The translations under genes and the position numbers were made by a program. From Bartonella machadoae (GTDB lineage: Bacteria > Pseudomonadota > Alphaproteobacteria > Rhizobiales > Rhizobiaceae), in assembly GCF_022559585.1 (NCBI RefSeq), contig NZ_CP087114.1, positions 1,992,501 through 2,056,500 on the forward strand: DNA of 64,000 bases. The letters are read 5' to 3'. Every line of letters begins with the position of its first letter. The stretch's first letter is position 1. Of this stretch, positions 9,102-18,884 are shown piece after piece. A model generated the notes under the pieces. It was not told where the DNA came from. It saw only the letters and a program-made list of their open reading frames with translations, and did no database searches.

Positions 9102-9802
9102 GCCGGAACCTCTTGCCGGAACCTCTTGCCGGAACCTCTTGCCGGAACCTCTTGCCGGAACCTCTTGCCGGAACCTCTTGCCGGAACCTCTTGCCGGAAC
9201 CTCTTGCCGGAACCTCTTGCCGGAACCTCTTGCCGGAACCTCTTGCCGGAACCTCTTGCCGGAACCTCTTGCCGGAACCTCTTGCCGGAACCTCTTGCCG
9301 GAACCTCTTGCCGGAACCTCTTGCCGGAACCTCTTGCCGGCCGGAACCTCTTGCCGGAACCTCTTGCCGGAACCTCTTGCCGGAACCTCTTGCCGGAACC
9401 TCTTGCCGGAACCTCTTGCCGGAACCTCTTGCCGGAACCTCTTGCCGGAACCTCTTGCCGGAACCTCTTGCCGGAACCTCTTGCCGGAACCTCTTGCCGG
9501 AACCTCTTGCGGAACCTCTTGCCGGAACCTCTTGCCGGAACCTCTTGCCGGAACCTCTTGCCGGAACCTCTTGCCGGAACCTCTTGCCGGAACCTCTTGC
9601 CGGAACCTCTTGCCGGAACCTCTTGCCGGAACCTCTTGCCGGAACCTCTTGCCGGACCTCTTGCCGGAACCTCTTGCCGGAACCTCTTGCCGGAACCTCT
9701 TGCCGGAACCTCTTGCCGGAACCTCTTGCCGGAACCTCTTGCCGGAACCTCTTGCCGGAACCTCTTGCCGGAACCTCTTGCCGGAACCTCTTGCCGGAAC
9801 CT
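9102..9802. repeat. Array of about 54 copies of a 13-bp tandem repeat
   Basis: The unit GCCGGAACCTCTT is repeated almost without substitution. Only three length changes are visible: an extra CCGG near 9337, a missing C near 9508 and a missing A near 9653. Because 13 is not a multiple of 3, each frame cycles through the same 13-residue peptide (LAGTSCRNLLPEP), and the array is open in all plus frames and at least one minus frame. These long open frames are a by-product, not genes. The unit is GC-rich compared with its surroundings. Confidence 0.97.
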
Positions 9803-9908
9803 AAAATCTTTAAAAACGTTTCTTCATAGAAAACGCCATAAGGCTGACAAATCGGAGGGCATGCTGTCAAGCTTTTATTTGGCTTTTATTTTATTTGGAA
9901 AATATTTT

Positions 9909-10271
9909 ATGAATAACCTTGTCTTTATTCTTTTATTGGTTTCATGCACAGATGATTTTAACAGCTGCTATTCTAACAAAACCATGGTCGAAACCTATAA
10001 AACAGCGCAAGAATGTGAACAGGCCATGATACCATCCACAAAAAAATTTTCCTCTTCAGGACAGCAAATCTTTGCCCAATGTACAAGCATACAGGCAAAC
10101 TTACATCAACAAGAAGTCAAGTTGAGTTGGTATGTCACAAATCGAGGCAATTTTTTGCTTAAAAGCCAAAATATGGATGATAAGACATTTAGAGAGCATG
10201 AAACGAATATTTTGCCTTCATCCTTTCCTCTCAATCTTTCTTCTACCAACCTCTTGCATAAAACACCTTAA
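9909..10271 (+). CDS. Small putative exported Cys-containing protein, unknown function
   Basis: 120 aa from ATG 9909 (MNNLVFILLLVSC). The hydrophobic N-terminus resembles a short signal or lipoprotein-like leader. The remainder has spaced cysteines (SCYSN, AQECEQAM, FAQCTS), suggesting an oxidised periplasmic domain. An alternative in-frame ATG at 9861 would add 16 residues, but its GGAGG is only 2 bases upstream, so 9909 (GGAA about 10 bases upstream) is preferred. The frame is also open upstream into the 13-bp array. That is accidental unless an unusual fusion exists. I do not recognise the family. Confidence 0.55.
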   Translation: MNNLVFILLLVSCTDDFNSCYSNKTMVETYKTAQECEQAMIPSTKKFSSSGQQIFAQCTSIQANLHQQEVKLSWYVTNRGNFLLKSQNMDDKTFREHETNILPSSFPLNLSSTNLLHKTP

Positions 10272-10318
10272 AAGCATAAACCCATCAGACTTTAAGGAAT
10301 AAAGGACAAGAGTATAGC

Positions 10319-10771
10319 ATGATGGATAAGAAACAGGTTCAAACTTCAATAGACCATCGCGCAGAGCAAGCCTCCCCCCCTCAAGAAGAGCAAGCTTTAG
10401 ACCCAGCGGTAGAACGCGTAAGAAAAAAGCTTATGCGTTTAATGATTGTTTCTATTTCAATAACGCTCATTCTCATTCTTGCTGTACTCTTTGGCGTTAT
10501 CTATAAAATTATAGCGACAGATTCACCTTCCCAAAAAACAAAGCCTCTTTTTGCTCAAAGCTCCACTCAAGCAACTGTTCACCACACCCTCTCCTTACCG
10601 GAAAAGACGCAGATTTTGTCGCAAAGTCTCTCAGATCACAATATTGTGCTGAAAATCTTAACACCAGAGGGACAAACAAAATTTATGATTTATAATTATT
10701 ATACCGGTGCACTGATTGCTGTCCTCTCTGTTGAAACAACAGAAGGGGCACCCGCTTCTCTCTCTCGTTAA
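10319..10771 (+). CDS. Single-pass membrane protein, resembles alphaproteobacterial DUF6476-type proteins
   Basis: 150 aa. A charged, Gln/Glu-rich N-terminus is followed by LDPAVERVRKKLMRLM, then one transmembrane helix (about 42-65) and a soluble extracytoplasmic tail. The ALDPAVERVRKK motif just before the helix is what I associate with a conserved short membrane protein of Rhizobiales, but this is from memory and not checked. It starts 48 bases after the previous gene, so the two could be co-transcribed. Function unknown. Confidence 0.6.
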   Translation: MMDKKQVQTSIDHRAEQASPPQEEQALDPAVERVRKKLMRLMIVSISITLILILAVLFGVIYKIIATDSPSQKTKPLFAQSSTQATVHHTLSLPEKTQILSQSLSDHNIVLKILTPEGQTKFMIYNYYTGALIAVLSVETTEGAPASLSR

Positions 10772-10774
10772 ACA

Positions 10775-11095
10775 GGCAACAATTTTCACAAGTGCTTAAA
10801 TATCACTCTTCGGCTTAAACATTTTCCTCTGCCAAAGCTGTTACCACCTGACGTCAACGTGGTTTTTTCTGTATTTCTTCGGTTAAGAGAAAAAAAGAGG
10901 CAACTTTTTCTGTCGACGTATCACCATTTTGAGAACTGTCCAGCACTTCCCAGCAAAATTTCAAAATCGGAAAGTGCAAGAGAGATTCCGTCTTGAACAA
11001 CAGAACACCTTAAGGCAATAAGATCTTTCACAAACGCTTAAATATCGCTCTTCGACTTAAACATTTTCCTTTGTTGAAGTTATGACCACTCGATG
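10775..11095. repeat. Decayed copies of the DUF4167 gene 3' end
   Basis: About one and a half units of a sequence also present at 17174-17435, 17700-18060 and, in intact form, at 18060-18330. Recognisable pieces are TTAAACATTTTCCTCTGCC, the ACGTCAACGTGG block and the TCAAAATCGGAAAG block. They match the last about 200 bp of the DUF4167 coding region (read on minus) plus about 60 bp of its 3' flank. No long frame is kept. The second unit is cut at about 11095, where an integrase leader begins. Confidence 0.75.
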
Positions 11096-11097
11096 TC

Positions 11098-11500
11098 AAA
11101 ATATTAATTTATAATGATAATTTATCTTTTTGCATGTCAAATGAGTCCCCCGAATATTGTAAGCTTCTCTCATTGCAAACCTGCTTATGTTGAATCAATC
11201 AAAAATATCCCCTTGCACATTATAAGTGGGATGAGCGTATGGGTAAAAAAGAGAGAAGAAAGGTGTAAAAATACCTGTTATGCATTGTCTCAATACCAAG
11301 GTTTCTTGTAATAGGGCTCTTGCAACATTGGGGGCTGGCAACATTGGGGGGCGGTAAAGAATATGATGGGGACAGCTTATACCTTCATAAGCGTGAAGAT
11401 ATAGTGGTGGTTCGTGGATTTTACGCTATACTATTCACGGGCGGCATTGTGAAATGGGCTTAGGTGTACTGAGAGATATCTCTTTAAAGGCAGCGTATGA
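11098..11500 (+). pseudogene. Integrase 5' remnant with its leader
   Basis: Bases 11098-11235 match the upstream region of the intact integrase at 40966 (ATTTATAATGATAATTTATC, then CCCCGAATATTGTAAG). Bases from about 11270 match its first about 170 codons in broken form (CAACATTGGGGGCTGG, then ACCTTCATAAGCGTGAAGAT and TTTACGCTATACTATTCACG). Stops and frameshifts abolish the frame, and no catalytic region remains. This is one of five integrase relics in the window. Confidence 0.8.
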
Positions 11501-11539
11501 TACTGCCTTTTCTTTTTGATGTCTCTCAATGTCTCTTCA

Positions 11540-11570
11540 ACAGAAGCGCCAAAAAACTTAGCGCTTCTGT
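11540..11570. terminator. Strong hairpin, probable transcription terminator
   Basis: ACAGAAGCGC and GCGCTTCTGT form a perfect 10-bp stem around an 11-base loop. A sister hairpin with a different but still complementary stem lies at 12164-12190, each downstream (minus direction) of an autotransporter barrel end. The compensatory differences support a selected structure. No long U tract follows on the minus strand, so the terminator role is inferred. Confidence 0.6.
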
Positions 11571-11766
11571 TTATAGGAGAGGGGATAAAAACGAAGGATA
11601 AAAGATGCTTGTTTTTACAGCCCCATATTCAATTTACAGCTCTGTTTTCAGATTTATAGTCGGAGCCTGACCTACCGGAACTTGCCCCACCGGAACCTGA
11701 ACCACCGGAGCCTGAGCCACTTTGTCTTAAAGTTTATAGCCTCATCTTAAAACTGTTCGCCTTGGT

Positions 11767-12009
11767 TTAAAACTGATAGCGGATTCCTCCTGAAAAACTT
11801 GCTCCTGTTAGTCCGGTTTTTTGCAGCTTTTTTCGATAGTTTATATCACCATGGAGTGCTAAACTGTGAGACAATTTTACATTGATGCCAATGCCACTTT
11901 CAATCGCAGGACTCATAGGATCAAGATCAAAGTCTCTGCCAATTGTGATGGCTCCATCGTCATCAAGTATTTTAATAAAGTTTACTTTTAAACCGCGGAT
12001 CAATCTCAA
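11767..12009 (-). pseudogene. Duplicated 3' end of the autotransporter beta-barrel
   Basis: The minus-strand frame encodes about the last 70 residues of an autotransporter barrel (VNFIKILDDDGAITIGRDFD, ending GGIRYQF with the terminal Phe). It is very close to the end of the barrel gene at 12307. It lacks the rest of the barrel and any passenger domain. The shared 3' flank, including the hairpin, shows that the copied segment ran past the stop codon. Confidence 0.85.
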
Positions 12010-12140
12010 TTTACTCTAGAAGGCAAAGCGAATATTGCTAAAGACAGAAATGTGCGCTTTGCTCTCAAAAACAAGACAACACGGTTCATAAAAACCAGCA
12101 CACAAGAAAAAGATGATGAGGGTAATTTTCTCCATAGAAA
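12000..12140 (+). pseudogene. Inverted fragment of an autotransporter passenger
   Basis: Read on plus, this stretch gives LEGKANIAKDRNVRFALKN and TSTQEKDDEGNF. It resembles LEGRAAIEKDARTLLDLKND and STKEKDKDGNL of the passenger encoded on the opposite strand near 13830-13950. An inverted passenger piece therefore sits head-to-head with the duplicated barrel end. It carries no start and runs out near 12140. Confidence 0.6.
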
Positions 12141-12163
12141 GACAGAGGATAGTTGTTTTCAAT

Positions 12164-12190
12164 AGAAGAGCCAAAAATCTTGGCTCTTCT
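12164..12190. terminator. Hairpin downstream of the autotransporter gene
   Basis: AGAAGAGCC and GGCTCTTCT form a 9-bp stem about 115 bp beyond the autotransporter stop codon on the minus strand. It is the counterpart of the 11540 hairpin, with base changes on both sides of the stem that preserve pairing. Confidence 0.6.
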
Positions 12191-12306
12191 GTTTATAGGA
12201 GAGGGGATAAAAACAAAGGATAGAGAATGCTTGTTTTTACGTTCCCATTTAATTTACAGCTCTGTTTTAAGGTTTATAGCTTTATTTTAAGACTGATCGC
12301 CTTGGT

Positions 12307-15300
12307 TTAAAACTGATAGCGTATTCCTCCTGAAAAACTTGCTCCGGATATACCGGTTTTTTGCAGCTTTTGTTGGTAACTAACATCACCATGAAGAGAC
12401 AAATTGTGTGAAAGTTGTGCACTGATACCAAGCCCACCTTCAATCGCAGCACCCATAGGATCAAGGTCAAAGTCTCTGCCAATTGTGATAGATCCATCGT
12501 CACCAAATGTTTTGATAAAGTTGACCTTCCCATAGAAAGACAGAGGATGGTTGTTTTCAGTGGAAATGGTTTTTGTCAAACGTCCACCAACACGGATTAA
12601 CCATTGAGAAGGGTTGTTCATATCAATGATCAGATTATTGGCATCTTCAATGGATTTAAACATCAGATGTTGATAGGCAAGCTGTGCCTGCGGTTCGAAT
12701 GTTAAACCTTCCATTCCGGTGGCAAATTGCTTGCCAAGGGTGGTAGAAACACTCACCATTTTGGCATTTTTCACTTTTGCGGTTTTGCCCATGATGGCAT
12801 TGCCGATATCACCCTTGAAAACACCATAAGAGAACAGTGTATCAAGATAGAAACCATTGTCATGCTGTAGGCTGCCATAGGCTGTTAGCGACCATTTATC
12901 CAATGTGCTCTTGCTTACATCTGCCATGTCCTTTGGAGTGAAAGACAGTTGTCCGTAAGTTCCAACAACACCGAAATGTGTGATGATTTCTGTCCCTCGA
13001 TTGCTGCCAATGTTGCCCCCGCTTGGAGAGCAGCATAACGAATATCAGCGCCATAACCATATTTGAGAGGACCACGCGCAGAAGATAAGGTCCCTGTGCT
13101 TCCATAGGTGGAGAGGAAGAAACCGGTGTTTTTCTCCTCTTCCTTTCCTAGGATGGATGTTCTGATATTGGCTATCAGTGCGTTTTTCTTGGCCATATCG
13201 GTTAATCCACTATAGAAGAGAGCATTTGGCATGACCAAGTAGTTTGCCGTTTGTGGTACAGGGGCGTTCACACTTTGACCAGAGCCTGTTTCAAGCAGTT
13301 TAGGTTGCAAACGGAAGTCCCAGAAGTTTTTATTTTTTTCATCAAACAGATTTTGCCCAATATCAGCTTTGCCTTGGCTTGACTCTGGTCCATAGGCACG
13401 CAGTGTATACATATCCGGAGAGCCATCTCTTGTGGTATAGCCATTTACCAGTTTAAAAGAGTCTTCTTTTGCTTTTCCAGAGACTTGAATGAGTGACAGA
13501 CCACGGACATTGGCAGCAGCAGAGGTGTTTGCTTTCCCATTGTTTCCTTCTAAATGTCCCGTGACATAAACGGCTGTTGTTCCTGATACATCGCCATCAA
13601 TGAGCAATCTGTCGGTTTTTTGATCAGCTATCGCTGCACCATCACTCCATTCGGCATTGAAGTAAATTTCTGCGTTTCCTGTGGCATTGTAGACTGCGGT
13701 ATTTTCTGGCTTACCAGATCCTATATGCAATGTGTGATAATGCTCTTCTATTGGTCCTTGGAAAACAATCTTACTGTTGTTGAGGTTAAGAACAGAAAGA
13801 TCAGAACGTGCTCTTTGAGCGATATCAAGCAGATTGCCATCCTTATCTTTTTCTTTTGTACTGGTTTTTACGATCCATGTTGTATCGTTTTTAAGATCAA
13901 GAAGTGTTCTTGCATCCTTTTCAATTGCTGCTCTTCCTTCCAGAAGAGAGTGATCAGCGGTTAATGTCAACATGCTCTGGTCTTTGATTTCTGCATTGTC
14001 CATTCGTTCTGTTAATAAAACATCTGCGTGGATTTCTGAGTTATTGAGGTTGACGTTACTATTTGCTGCAAGACTTGCAAAAATACCGATGCCATCTTCA
14101 ACAAAGAGCTTTGTCTTGGTTAAATTGAGAGTATGCTTGCATATCTCTCTTTCGTTAGGGCATGAGAGTGCTATAGCTTGGCTTTTTGTTTTTGTAGTCA
14201 CATCTGTTGCATCAATTTTTCCGTTGCCATTTGCCATGTGAAAAGCAACATCACCAGTCACTTTTCCGCCTGTCATCACGATTGAAGAAGGTCCTACTAA
14301 GAGTCCATTCTTGGCATCAATTTGCACATCCTTAAAAAAAGCAGTGCTTTGGTAGGCAACCGATACTCCCACTGTACCGCCTTTAAATGAGCTGCCGGAT
14401 ATTGTTACCTGAGATTCATAGTCTACAGTCATAGCGGTGGAGGTGCTCTCAACTGTTACATCTTCTAGAGTCAACGTACTTCCGTAGCTTATTATTCCAC
14501 GTTTTTTTGCATGAATATGAACGTTTTTCAATTTGTTGTCATGACTGTTGTTTACAGTGACAGCTGCTTGTGTGCTGCTCTTAATGGAACCGCCGGTCAT
14601 ATCGATTGTACCATTGTCTTCTACGTGTATAGTACCATTGGGTATGCTTATACCATAGGGTATGTGTCTAGTACCATTGCCTAGTTTTTGTGTAGATGTG
14701 TCTGATGATGAACTTATAGCAACATTGTTCAAGTGAACGATACTGTTGTTGCCTGTTATATACACTGCTCTGTCAGATGCATCAATGGATCCCTCGGTCA
14801 TGCTGATCGCGCCACCCTCTTGTGCCTTTAGGCCGATTTTAACCTCTTTAATTGTGGTATTTTGCAAATTAATTACGCTGTTTGCGCCGAGAGATTGTGC
14901 CCCGATTCCGTTGCCATCCGTTTTCAAAGCAACATTTGTGACATCAATATGACCTTTTTCTGCGAACAAGGCAGCTTCTTTCCCAGTGACTTCTCCTTCC
15001 GTCATGGTGATTTGAGATCCAGCTCCCTCTGCATAGACCCCATCACCATCAGATGATGTAATTTGTGTATTATCGGTTAAAGTAATGGTGCTGTTATTTG
15101 TGGCACTTATTGTTGCATTTTTCGCTTCAAATGATCCTCCAGAGATTGTGACTTGAGATTGATCATTTGCGACTATGGCCTTTTCTGCTTTTGTGACCGT
15201 TACATCTTTTAAAGTGACGCTGCTTTCCTTATCAGCACTTATTCCAATGGAGAGCGGTTTATCTTCGCTCTTGCTCGTTATCTTTACACCTTTCAGCTTA

Positions 15301-16277
15301 TTTTGATCGCTCTTGCTGTTTGTGAAAGAAGCCCCTATCTCGGAAACGGTAATGGTTCCATCGGTCATGCTGATGTTGCCACCTATTTGTGCATATAGGC
15401 CGATTTTAGCATCCTCAATTGTTGCATTTTGCAAATTAATCACGCCGTTTGAACCGAGAGATTGTGCCCCGATTCCGTTGCCTTCCGTTTTCAGAGCAAC
15501 ATCTGCGACAGTGATGTGACCATTTTCTGCTACCAATGCCTTTTCTTTCCCAGTGACTTCTCCTCCCGTCATCATGATCTTGGTTTGTGAATATCTCGAC
15601 CAGAGTCCAAGGGTATCAGACATAATTTTGACATTATCCTGTAGAGTAAGAATGCTGCCGCTCTGGGAATATACTGTTCCACCAAAGGATCCTCCCGATA
15701 CGGTTACTAAAGAAGCATTATCTGCCCGTAAAGCCTCGCCAGTTAAACCAACAGTTACCTTATTCAAAGTGAGGGTGCTGTTATTGACAGATATGCCGGT
15801 GAATAGTGGACGGTTGTTATCTTTAGGGGTTGCTATCCTTACATTTTCTAGTATGTTTTCATTTTTGCTGTTCTCAAAAGAAGCAGATATTCCAGAAGCT
15901 ATAATGGAGCCCCCGATCATTTTAATTGAAGCACCATCTTTTACTTTAAGCCCAAAGAAAATATCAGAATTCGTTCCTTTAATATTTGTGTTACCCAGTA
16001 ATTCAATAGAGCTGTTTACACCTTCAGCTGTTACAGCATATTTTGCTGGATCTGGATATGTGCCTCCTTGTGGATTTGTATCTTTATCTCCGATGATTGT
16101 TAAATTTGTACCAATAATTTTGCCCTCTTTTTTGGCATGAATTGTTTCATAGGTTTCATTGGAGACTTCGCGTTTTCCCGTAGAAACTTCGAGACTTTCA
16201 GCATGTAGATTATAATGGGTGCCAAATAGCAAGATTGTTGCGGCTGCTGTGCACAATAAGAGGGATTTTTTAGACAT
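12307..16277 (-). pseudogene. Autotransporter (Bartonella Iba/BafA-like) split by a frameshift before the beta-barrel
   Basis: The gene starts at 16277 with a signal peptide (about 26 residues, ending YNLHA). A long parallel beta-helix passenger has repeated blocks such as ISMTDGTI, VTISGGSF and NGIGAQSLG, in two internally similar halves. The pertactin-like region and first barrel strands follow, to QAGATLAAIEGQ. At about 12990-13005 the frame shifts. The first frame then runs to a stop near 12915. The second frame carries HFGVVGTYGQLSFTPKDMAD and the rest of the barrel to the terminal GGIRYQF at 12307. Joined, the parts make a roughly 1320-residue type V secreted protein. As read, the barrel is not translated with the passenger, so export should fail. 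A sequencing error or a true single-base indel are both possible; there is no long homopolymer. Confidence 0.85.
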
Positions 16278-17063
16278 AATGTTTTCCTTGCTTATAAGCC
16301 TATAATGTTCTTCCCCGTCTATGAATTATTAAGAAGGACAACAATAGCTATTGAAATAAAAATTATCTCTCAATCTATTTATTTATTTTTATTTGTCAAA
16401 TTGAGTATTAAGATTATATTATAAGAGTGGTATTTAATACATAAGATACATTAAGTATAAAATATATTAAATAACTATTATTATTTTATAAATACGTGTT
16501 TATAATTTGTTAGCTTTAAAAGGTTTTTGTTGTAAAAATGAGAATGCATCTTCAGATAACATGGCATGGAATAATACTTAAATTGTATTTAACTTTTTTT
16601 GCAATTTGATGTTTTATCAAATTGAGGGATAAAGAGTATCTTCAGCACTGTTGCAGGTGTTGTTGCGTTATTATCACAAGGTTCTTAAATCTGTCTGGTT
16701 TTGCTCTTTTCAGGTGTTGGGGGGCAATAGAGCGCATCACGCTTATTTTCCTATCGATGATTTTTTCAATAAACCAACATTTCCTCCGTTTCTCATAAGT
16801 GCCTGTTTTCTGATAAGTGAGGTCTTGATGGCATTTGTTTGTTGCATCTAGAGAGAGGATAGGCTTCATAAAGAGGTAGTAGAGTTCATTTCCCTATGAA
16901 GAGGAGAAGAGCTCTTTGGAAGATAAGGGGCTTCTGAGGATAAATTGTAGCTTTTAGAGGAAGGCGCTGTTGTAAAAAACAATGATCAATAAGATAATCA
17001 TTCAAATATTTGAAGCTGTTTTTCTCAGGAAGGTGTTTTTGGGAAGAAAGAAAAATAGGTTTT
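16278..17063. other. Autotransporter upstream region, AT-rich, no gene seen
   Basis: About 790 bases. The part next to the autotransporter start is very AT-rich (16330-16510) and probably holds its promoter. Short frames on both strands here have no coding features. Nothing else is recognised until the integrase relic at 17064. Confidence 0.4.
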
Positions 17064-17173
17064 ATGAATAAAAAGGCAGCGTATGATGGGGCCGGTTTGT
17101 ACCTTGATAAACGTAAAGATGGTGGTGTTCGTGGATTTTACGCTATACTATTCACGAGCGGTGTTGTGAAATG
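17064..17173 (+). pseudogene. Integrase 5' remnant fused to a DUF4167 3' copy
   Basis: The stretch from ATG 17064 to about 17173 matches codons of the intact integrase start region (AAGGCAGCGTATGATGG, CTTGATAAACGTAAAGATGG, TTTACGCTATACTATTCACG). It then joins abruptly to sequence of the DUF4167 gene end (TTTCTCTGTATCTCTTCCG). The same kind of junction occurs near 17695. Confidence 0.75.
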
Positions 17174-17435
17174 TCGACACGATTTCTCTGTATCTCTTCC
17201 GTTAACAGAGGAAAAGAAGCAACTTTTCCTGTCGACGCATCACCATTTTGAGACGTTTTCAGCACTTCTCGGCAAAGTTTCAAAATCGGCAAGTGCAAGA
17301 GATTGTTCATCTTGAACAACAAATCACCTTAAGGCAATAAGACCTTTCATAAACGCTTAAATATCGCTCTTTGGCTTAAACATTTTCCTCTGCCAAAGCT
17401 ATTACCATCCGATATCGACGTGGTTTTACGTATTC
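17174..17435. repeat. Decayed DUF4167 3'-end copies
   Basis: One partial unit (17174-17325) is followed by the 3' flank and start of a second (17325-17435). The blocks TTCCGTTAACAGAGGAAAAG, TGTCGACGCATCACC and TTAAACATTTTCCTCTGCC are shared with the DUF4167 gene end at 18117-18300. The second unit stops where an integrase leader begins. Confidence 0.75.
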
Positions 17436-17439
17436 ATAC

Positions 17440-17695
17440 AACAAATTGATTTATAACGATAACTTATCGTTTTGCATGTTGAATGAGACTCCCAGATATT
17501 GTAAGATTCTCTCATCTCAAATCCTCTTATATTGAATCAATTAAAGTCTCTTACTTGCACGTCATAAGCGGGGCTGTCGTGTGAATAAAAACTCTAAAGA
17601 AAGGAGTAAAAATGCCTTTAATGAATTGTCTAAAGACCAAGCGCTGTCGCAACATCGGGGTCCGGAAAAGAGTATGATGGTGCCGGTTTGTTACT
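17440..17695 (+). pseudogene. Integrase leader and 5' remnant
   Basis: Bases 17450-17600 match the conserved leader upstream of the integrase at 40966 (TTGATTTATAACGATAACTT, ATTGTAAGATTCTCTCATC). The start codon context AAAGGAGTAAAAATGCC is kept at 17611, but the frame degenerates within about 80 bases and is replaced by a DUF4167 3' copy. Confidence 0.75.
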
Positions 17696-17699
17696 TTTT

Positions 17700-18060
17700 C
17701 AGTCAATACAAAAAAAAAGCAACCTTTTCTGTCGCTGCATCACTATTTTGAAAAGCATCCAGCACCTCCTTGATGTTTTAAAACCGGAAAGTGCAAGAGA
17801 TTGTTCATCTTGCACAACAAATTACCTTAAAGCAACAACGGTTTTTACAAACGCTTGTGATATTGCTCTTTGGCTTAAACATTTTCCTCTGCTGAAGCTG
17901 TTACCACCCGACGTCGACGTGGTTTTTTCTGTATTTCTTCCGTTAACAGAGGAAAAGAAGCAACCTTTTCTGTCAACGCATCGCCATTTTGAAAAGTAAC
18001 CAGCACCTCTTTGGAAGTCTCCAAATTGAAAAGTGCAAAAGATATCCCGCCTTGGGCAAC
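17700..18060. repeat. Two tandem decayed copies of the DUF4167 3' end
   Basis: Units at about 17700-17825 and 17825-18060 resemble the functional gene end at 18117-18310, including the ACGTCGACGTGG block and TTCCGTTAACAGAGGAAAAG. The unit is about 235-240 bp. They lie immediately downstream (minus direction) of the gene stop codon, so the copies are stacked behind the gene. Confidence 0.8.
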
Positions 18061-18116
18061 ACATCACCTTAAAGCAACAACGGTTTTTACAAACGCTTGT
18101 AATATTGCCCTGTGGC

Positions 18117-18884
18117 TTAAACATTTTCCTCTGCCGAAGCTGTTACCACCCGACGTCGACGTGGCTTTTTCTGTATTTCTTCCGTTAACAGAGGAAAAGA
18201 AGCAATTTTTTCTGTCGCTGCATGACCATTTTGGCCATTTTGAGAAGTTTCTGACGTTTCCTTGGAAGTTTCAAAATCGGAAAACTCAAGAGATTTTTTA
18301 TCTTGGGCACACACTGTACGCCGACGTGAAGGACGACGCGTTTTTTTGACAGGTTCAGCACTTTCTTCCGCACTGCCTTGCTCTTGATCAATTCCCTCAT
18401 GAGACAGAGCATGTGTTTCTAATGTCTCTCCACGTGCATGCCCATTTTGCATCTTAGCGCGTTGTCCATTCTCATTTTCTTGAGACTGTGTTTGTAGGAC
18501 CTCTGTATCGCAATCGCCAGTATCTCTTTTTTCACTTTCAGTGTTTATTTCACCATATTCTGGTTCATGATGTTCATCACGACTTTCATCACGTCGTGGA
18601 GATTGCGACATTTGCCCAACAGCTGCCAAAATAATACGCAAATAATGCTCTGCATGTTGGAGATAATTCTCAGACATCACACGATCACCCGCCCCTTGTG
18701 CATCACGTGCGAGACTTATGTACTTATCGGCAATTTGCTGGGCATTGCCGCGAATCTTAACATCTGGACCGCTACTTTCATAATTTCGAGATAATGGGTT
18801 GGGTCCGCGACGATTATTGTTATTGTTATTACCATTGTTGTTATTATTGCGACCGCGTACCCGTCTATTTTGTTGTGGCCTCAT
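18117..18884 (-). CDS. DUF4167 domain protein
   Basis: 255 aa. The N-terminus is Arg/Asn-rich low complexity (NNNNGNNNNNNRRGPNPLSR). The DUF4167 core follows (DVKIRGNAQQIADKYISLAR, then SENYLQHAEHYLRI). The C-terminal half is acidic, then basic and repetitive (KKTRRPSRRR, KKPRRRRVV). DUF4167 proteins are conserved in Rhizobiales, often next to prmC/prfA and clpB; the basic tails suggest nucleic-acid contact, but no function is established to my knowledge. Start ATG 18884 precedes the low-complexity segment. The 3' end has been copied several times downstream and elsewhere in the window. Confidence 0.88.
   Translation of the reverse strand: MRPQQNRRVRGRNNNNNGNNNNNNRRGPNPLSRNYESSGPDVKIRGNAQQIADKYISLARDAQGAGDRVMSENYLQHAEHYLRIILAAVGQMSQSPRRDESRDEHHEPEYGEINTESEKRDTGDCDTEVLQTQSQENENGQRAKMQNGHARGETLETHALSHEGIDQEQGSAEESAEPVKKTRRPSRRRTVCAQDKKSLEFSDFETSKETSETSQNGQNGHAATEKIASFPLLTEEIQKKPRRRRVVTASAEENV

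Noticed and set aside
9070..9870. Long open frames of 240-380 codons on both strands across the 13-bp repeat
   Set aside because: They arise because a 13-bp unit without stop codons is open in every frame. There are no start signals or non-repeat domains except the real small gene from 9909.
15553..16140. Plus-strand frame of 195 codons within the autotransporter passenger
   Set aside because: Antisense shadow of a long repetitive minus-strand coding region.
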